A stretch of DNA of 6,653 bases, from NCBI GenBank assembly GCA_017549745.1, contig JAFYUA010000181.1, positions 1-6,653 of the forward strand, written 5' to 3'. The notes beneath the pieces were generated by a model, which worked only from the letters and a program-made list of their open reading frames with translations, had not been told where the DNA came from and did no database searches. Shown here in pieces: positions 3,679-6,653 of the stretch. The translations under genes were made by a program, and so were the position numbers. The DNA comes from Clostridia bacterium. Its GTDB lineage: Bacteria > Bacillota > Clostridia > UMGS1810. Position 1 is the first letter of the stretch; each line of letters opens with the position of its first letter.

Positions 3679-5151
3679 ATGGAAAACATATACGCTGATA
3701 TTGCCAAACGGTCCGAAGGCACTATCATGATTGGCGTTGTGGGACCTGTGAGAACAGGCAAATCCACATTTATAAAGAGGTTTATGGATTTGCTTGTCAT
3801 TCCCAACATCCAGAATGTCTACAGTCGTGACCGCGCAAGAGACGAGCTGCCCCAAAGCGGTGCGGGCAGAACAATTATGACCACCGAGCCAAAATTCATA
3901 CCCAATGAGGCAGTGGAGGTGTGTTTGTCGGACAATGCCAAGATGAATGTGAGAATGATTGACTGTGTGGGCTACATTGTCAATTCGGCATCGGGTCATT
4001 TTGAAGAAGATATGCCACGCATGGTGAGAACCCCCTGGTCCGATGAGGAAATGCCCTTTGCCAAAGCTGCTGAGATAGGCACAAGCAAGGTAATAAGAGA
4101 GCATTCCACCATTGGTCTTGTAGTCACAACCGACGGCAGCATCACCGACATTGCCCGCGAAGACTATGTGGAAGCAGAGAGCAGGGTGATATCGGAGCTA
4201 AAGGAAATCGACAAGCCGTTTGTGGTGCTCCTCAACTGCGTGAATCCCTACAGTGAAAACGCCCTCAGGGTAAAAGAAGAAATCGAACAAAAACACGGCG
4301 TGAGTGTTGTGAATGTGAACTGTGCCGAGCTTGACGCCTCAGACATCAACAACATTATAGAAAAGATACTCTTTGAGTTCCCCGTCAACGAAGTGGCAAT
4401 CAATCTGCCGTCGTGGGTTGATGTGCTCGAAAGTGAGCACAACATCAAAAAGTCCATCTATGACAATCTGCTTTCGGCAATATATCAGGTGAAGAAAATA
4501 AGCGATGCATCTATCATCACCGATGCTATAGGGTCTGATGAAAGCATAAGCGAAGCCAGAATATCCGACATCAATCTCGGTGACGGCAGCGTGGTGTGCG
4601 ATGTGCGCATTGATGACGAAGTGTTTTATAAAATTCTGGGTGAAAACTCAGGTTTTGAAATCAAGGGTAAAGAGACTCTCATGAGCCTTATCACCGAGCT
4701 TGCCGCCACCAAACGCGAATATGACAAAATAGAGGGCGCTCTCAGAGAAGTGAGAGAGCTTGGCTACGGCATTGTGGCGCCCACAATCGATGAGCTTTCG
4801 CTCGAAGAGCCCGAAATCGTGCGCCAGGGCAGCCGCTATGGTGTGCGCCTAAAGGCAAGCGCGCCCAGCATACATATGATAAGAGCCGACATCGAGACAG
4901 AGGTTTCCCCCATTGTAGGCACCGAGAAGCAATCGGAAGAGCTTGTGCACTTTTTGCTCAATGAATTTGACGAAAACCCAACCTCAATCTGGGGCACAAA
5001 TATTTTTGGCAAGTCGCTGCATGAGCTTGTGAACGAGGGTCTCAGAGGCAAGCTTGGCAAGATGCCCGATGATGCAAGATTCAAGCTCAGAGAAACCCTG
5101 CAAAAAATAATTAATGAGGGTAATGGCGGATTAATCTGCATTATTCTGTAA
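3679..5151 (+). CDS. spoIVA: Stage IV sporulation protein A (spore coat morphogenetic ATPase)
   Basis: SpoIVA polymerises, using ATP hydrolysis, into the basement layer of the spore coat on the outer forespore membrane of the mother cell. It is needed for coat attachment and cortex formation. The product is 490 residues, against about 492 in Bacillus subtilis, and similar from end to end. A TRAFAC-like ATPase domain contains Walker A G-P-V-R-T-G-K28-S-T (22-30), the sensor-threonine block R-T-I-M-T-T-E-P-K-F (64-73), and Walker B M-I-D95-C-V-G-Y. A middle domain is more divergent. The conserved C-terminal domain carries E-P-E-I-V-R-Q-G-S-R-Y-G-V-R-L-K and I-x-G-T-E-K-Q-S-E-E-L, and ends G-G-L-I-C-I-I-L. 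Start chosen at ATG 3679 because of GGAGGA six bases upstream, the family N-terminus, and the sigma-E transcript start, which lies downstream of the alternative ATG at 3640. Transcribed from its own sigma-E promoter; ends at a shared terminator. Confidence 0.97.
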   Translation: MENIYADIAKRSEGTIMIGVVGPVRTGKSTFIKRFMDLLVIPNIQNVYSRDRARDELPQSGAGRTIMTTEPKFIPNEAVEVCLSDNAKMNVRMIDCVGYIVNSASGHFEEDMPRMVRTPWSDEEMPFAKAAEIGTSKVIREHSTIGLVVTTDGSITDIAREDYVEAESRVISELKEIDKPFVVLLNCVNPYSENALRVKEEIEQKHGVSVVNVNCAELDASDINNIIEKILFEFPVNEVAINLPSWVDVLESEHNIKKSIYDNLLSAIYQVKKISDASIITDAIGSDESISEARISDINLGDGSVVCDVRIDDEVFYKILGENSGFEIKGKETLMSLITELAATKREYDKIEGALREVRELGYGIVAPTIDELSLEEPEIVRQGSRYGVRLKASAPSIHMIRADIETEVSPIVGTEKQSEELVHFLLNEFDENPTSIWGTNIFGKSLHELVNEGLRGKLGKMPDDARFKLRETLQKIINEGNGGLICIIL

Positions 5152-5152
5152 C

Positions 5153-5186
5153 AAAAAAGCTGTCGCCAAAGCGCGACAGCTTTTTT
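5153..5186. terminator. Bidirectional terminator between convergent spoIVA and pheT
   Basis: Six A, then GCTGTCGC (stem 5153-5166), a six-base loop, then GCGACAGC and six T (5173-5186): a 14-bp perfect stem with a U-tract on both strands. It begins one base after the spoIVA stop codon and ends two bases before the pheT stop codon, so one hairpin serves both genes. Confidence 0.93.
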
Positions 5187-5188
5187 CA

Positions 5189-6653
5189 TTACATTGGTAA
5201 TCCGTTTTTGAGTTTGATGCCTTGTGATTCAAGCTCAGCAATGATGCCATTTACCACTTCAAGCACTTCTTCCTTGGTGAGAGTTCTTTCGGTGTGTGAG
5301 AAGATAATGCGCACTGTGACAGATTTGCCGTTTTCGTCGGCATAGGTGTCCACCACGCTCACCTTTTTGATGAGAGAGCAAGCGGCATTCTCTATTGCCT
5401 TTGCTATTGGTGCAAAGGTGTCGGTCACAAACGAAAGGTCAATTTCTATCTCGGGGAATTTGGAAGGCTCCTGGTAGGCTATGCCTGCATTGGCGATGGT
5501 TGCAAAATCTGCCACATCAAGCTCGGCATACACGATGTTTGCCTTTTTGTCAATCTTTTTGGACACGGCAGAGTTCACTATGCCGATTTCGCCAAGCTCC
5601 TTGCCTGCACACCAAATTGCATTGAGATTCTTGGGGTGCTGATATGAATGGGTGGCTTCTTTTTTGGCAAAGGTGAGCTTTTCGTGCTTGATATCATCGG
5701 CAACAACTGCCAATATGTCACGAAGTTCAAAATAAAGCTCTTCCATCTCTTTGGTCTTGGAATACAAGGTGATTGCAAGCTTTTTGCGCTCGTTGCAAAG
5801 GCCGTCTGCCTTAAAGCCGTCTACTGTGCGGCCAATCTCAAACACTGCAAAATCTGAGCTGTAGAGAGTGTTGTATTTGACCTGACAAAGCTGAGTGGGC
5901 ACGATGGATTTGCGGATTGTTTTTATGTTGGGGTTGGTGGCATTGACAAGCTCCACATTTGGCTCGATTTCGATGCCGAGGGCTTTGTATTCATCATAAT
6001 ATGCCCACACATATGAGTGAAGCTCGTGCATTGAATAGCGCTTCACCAAGATGTCATTTATGCGGTCCTCGTCGCTCTTTTCCTGAGCAGCTCTCACAGG
6101 GTAGAGAGGCACTGCGGCAGTGTGGATGTCAAAGTTGTCATAGCCATAGATTCTGGTGATTTCTTCGATGATGTCTGCCTTGATGGTGACATCCTTGGTG
6201 GCTCTCCAGCTTGGCACATCAACCTTGAAGTTGTCACCGCTGAGCTCTACGCCAAAGCCGAGCGAGGTGAGAGTCTTCACGATGGTGTCGTTGGAAATTT
6301 CGATGCCTGTGTATTTGTTGACAAAAGCCTTGTCGAAGCTGAGGCTCACTTTGTCATAGCGGTGTGCATATTCATCGGTGAGAGCCGACACAACCCTGGC
6401 ATTTGAATCGATGTCGGTAAGAAGCTTCACAAAGCGCGCCACTGCCACGGTTGTCATTTCGGGGTCGAGGCATTTTTCGTAGCGCATTGATGCATCGGTA
6501 CGATGAGCAAGGCGCACGGTGGATTTGCGGATAGATGCCGCATCAAAGGTGGCGGATTCAAGGGTGAGGGTGGTGGTGTCTGCCACGATTTCCGAGTCAA
6601 GACCGCCCATGATGCCTGCAATGGCAACGGGGGTGTTGTCGTTGCATATCATG
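5189..6653 (-). CDS. pheT: Phenylalanine--tRNA ligase beta subunit, C-terminal ~490 residues (5' end outside window)
   Basis: PheT pairs with PheS in the cytoplasmic alpha2-beta2 enzyme that charges tRNA-Phe. It carries the editing and tRNA-binding domains. The visible 487 codons begin within the B3/B4 editing domain: P-V-A-I-A-G-I-M-G-G, then L-E-S-A-T-F-D and R-T-D-A-S-M-R-Y-E-K-C-L-D-P (about visible residues 8-65). Then comes B5 (about 95-170, with D-I-I-E-E-I-T-R-I-Y-G-Y-D), the synthetase-like core (about 180-380, with F-E-I-G-R), and the ferredoxin-fold anticodon-binding domain (P-S-K-F-P-E-I-E-I-D-L-S-F-V through H-T-E-R-T-L-T-K-E-E-V to the end). The Met codon at 6652 is internal. 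The frame continues past the window, and full-length PheT is usually near 800 residues. pheS would be expected just beyond the window edge. The gene ends at the terminator shared with spoIVA. Confidence 0.95.
   Translation of the reverse strand, partial: MICNDNTPVAIAGIMGGLDSEIVADTTTLTLESATFDAASIRKSTVRLAHRTDASMRYEKCLDPEMTTVAVARFVKLLTDIDSNARVVSALTDEYAHRYDKVSLSFDKAFVNKYTGIEISNDTIVKTLTSLGFGVELSGDNFKVDVPSWRATKDVTIKADIIEEITRIYGYDNFDIHTAAVPLYPVRAAQEKSDEDRINDILVKRYSMHELHSYVWAYYDEYKALGIEIEPNVELVNATNPNIKTIRKSIVPTQLCQVKYNTLYSSDFAVFEIGRTVDGFKADGLCNERKKLAITLYSKTKEMEELYFELRDILAVVADDIKHEKLTFAKKEATHSYQHPKNLNAIWCAGKELGEIGIVNSAVSKKIDKKANIVYAELDVADFATIANAGIAYQEPSKFPEIEIDLSFVTDTFAPIAKAIENAACSLIKKVSVVDTYADENGKSVTVRIIFSHTERTLTKEEVLEVVNGIIAELESQGIKLKNGLPM

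Noticed and set aside
3643..4104. A minus-strand open frame (153 codons) opposite the spoIVA ATPase domain
   Set aside because: It is the complement of highly conserved SpoIVA sequence and has no family resemblance or terminator of its own.

Overview
This looks like chromosomal sequence from a low-to-moderate GC, endospore-forming member of the Firmicutes, most likely class Clostridia. The evidence is a full-length spoIVA behind a recognisable sigma-E promoter, strong GGAGG-type ribosome binding sites, sigma-A promoters and many intrinsic terminators. The genes are ordinary in identity. The more interesting content lies in the intergenic DNA between 2400 and 3680.

Layout. Positions 2-319 (+) hold the 3' end of holA (DNA polymerase III delta subunit), followed by a terminator that can serve both strands and by an 83-bp imperfect palindrome. 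Positions 509-1009 (-) encode a small five-helix membrane protein (DUF6512-like). Positions 1089-2384 (-) encode an exported copper-amine-oxidase-like/M23 peptidase, with its own promoter and terminator. Positions 2400-3134 are AT-rich. They carry a near-consensus sigma-A promoter driving a predicted small RNA of about 110 nt with a 20-bp terminator stem, then a small XRE-type repressor on the minus strand. After that comes a divergent control region with palindromes. Positions 3135-3590 (+) encode a SLOG/DUF1273-like protein. Positions 3679-5151 (+) are spoIVA. A 14-bp-stem bidirectional terminator separates spoIVA from the convergent pheT (5189 to the window end, -), whose 5' part is outside the window.

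How it fits together. holA and pheT are housekeeping genes (replication clamp loading, Phe-tRNA charging). spoIVA builds the spore coat basement layer in the mother cell. The M23 protein is a cell-wall enzyme, or a degenerate relative of one, because one zinc-ligand position reads Asp instead of His. The XRE repressor, SLOG protein and small RNA sit together with candidate palindromic operators and could form a small regulatory module, but this is inference.

The most striking local structure is a 12-bp inverted repeat at spoIVA. Its left arm lies exactly between the -35 and -10 of the sigma-E promoter, and its right arm contains the Shine-Dalgarno sequence. Only read-through RNA from the upstream gene could form the hairpin, so it may silence spoIVA translation (or terminate transcription) outside sporulation while leaving the sigma-E transcript free.
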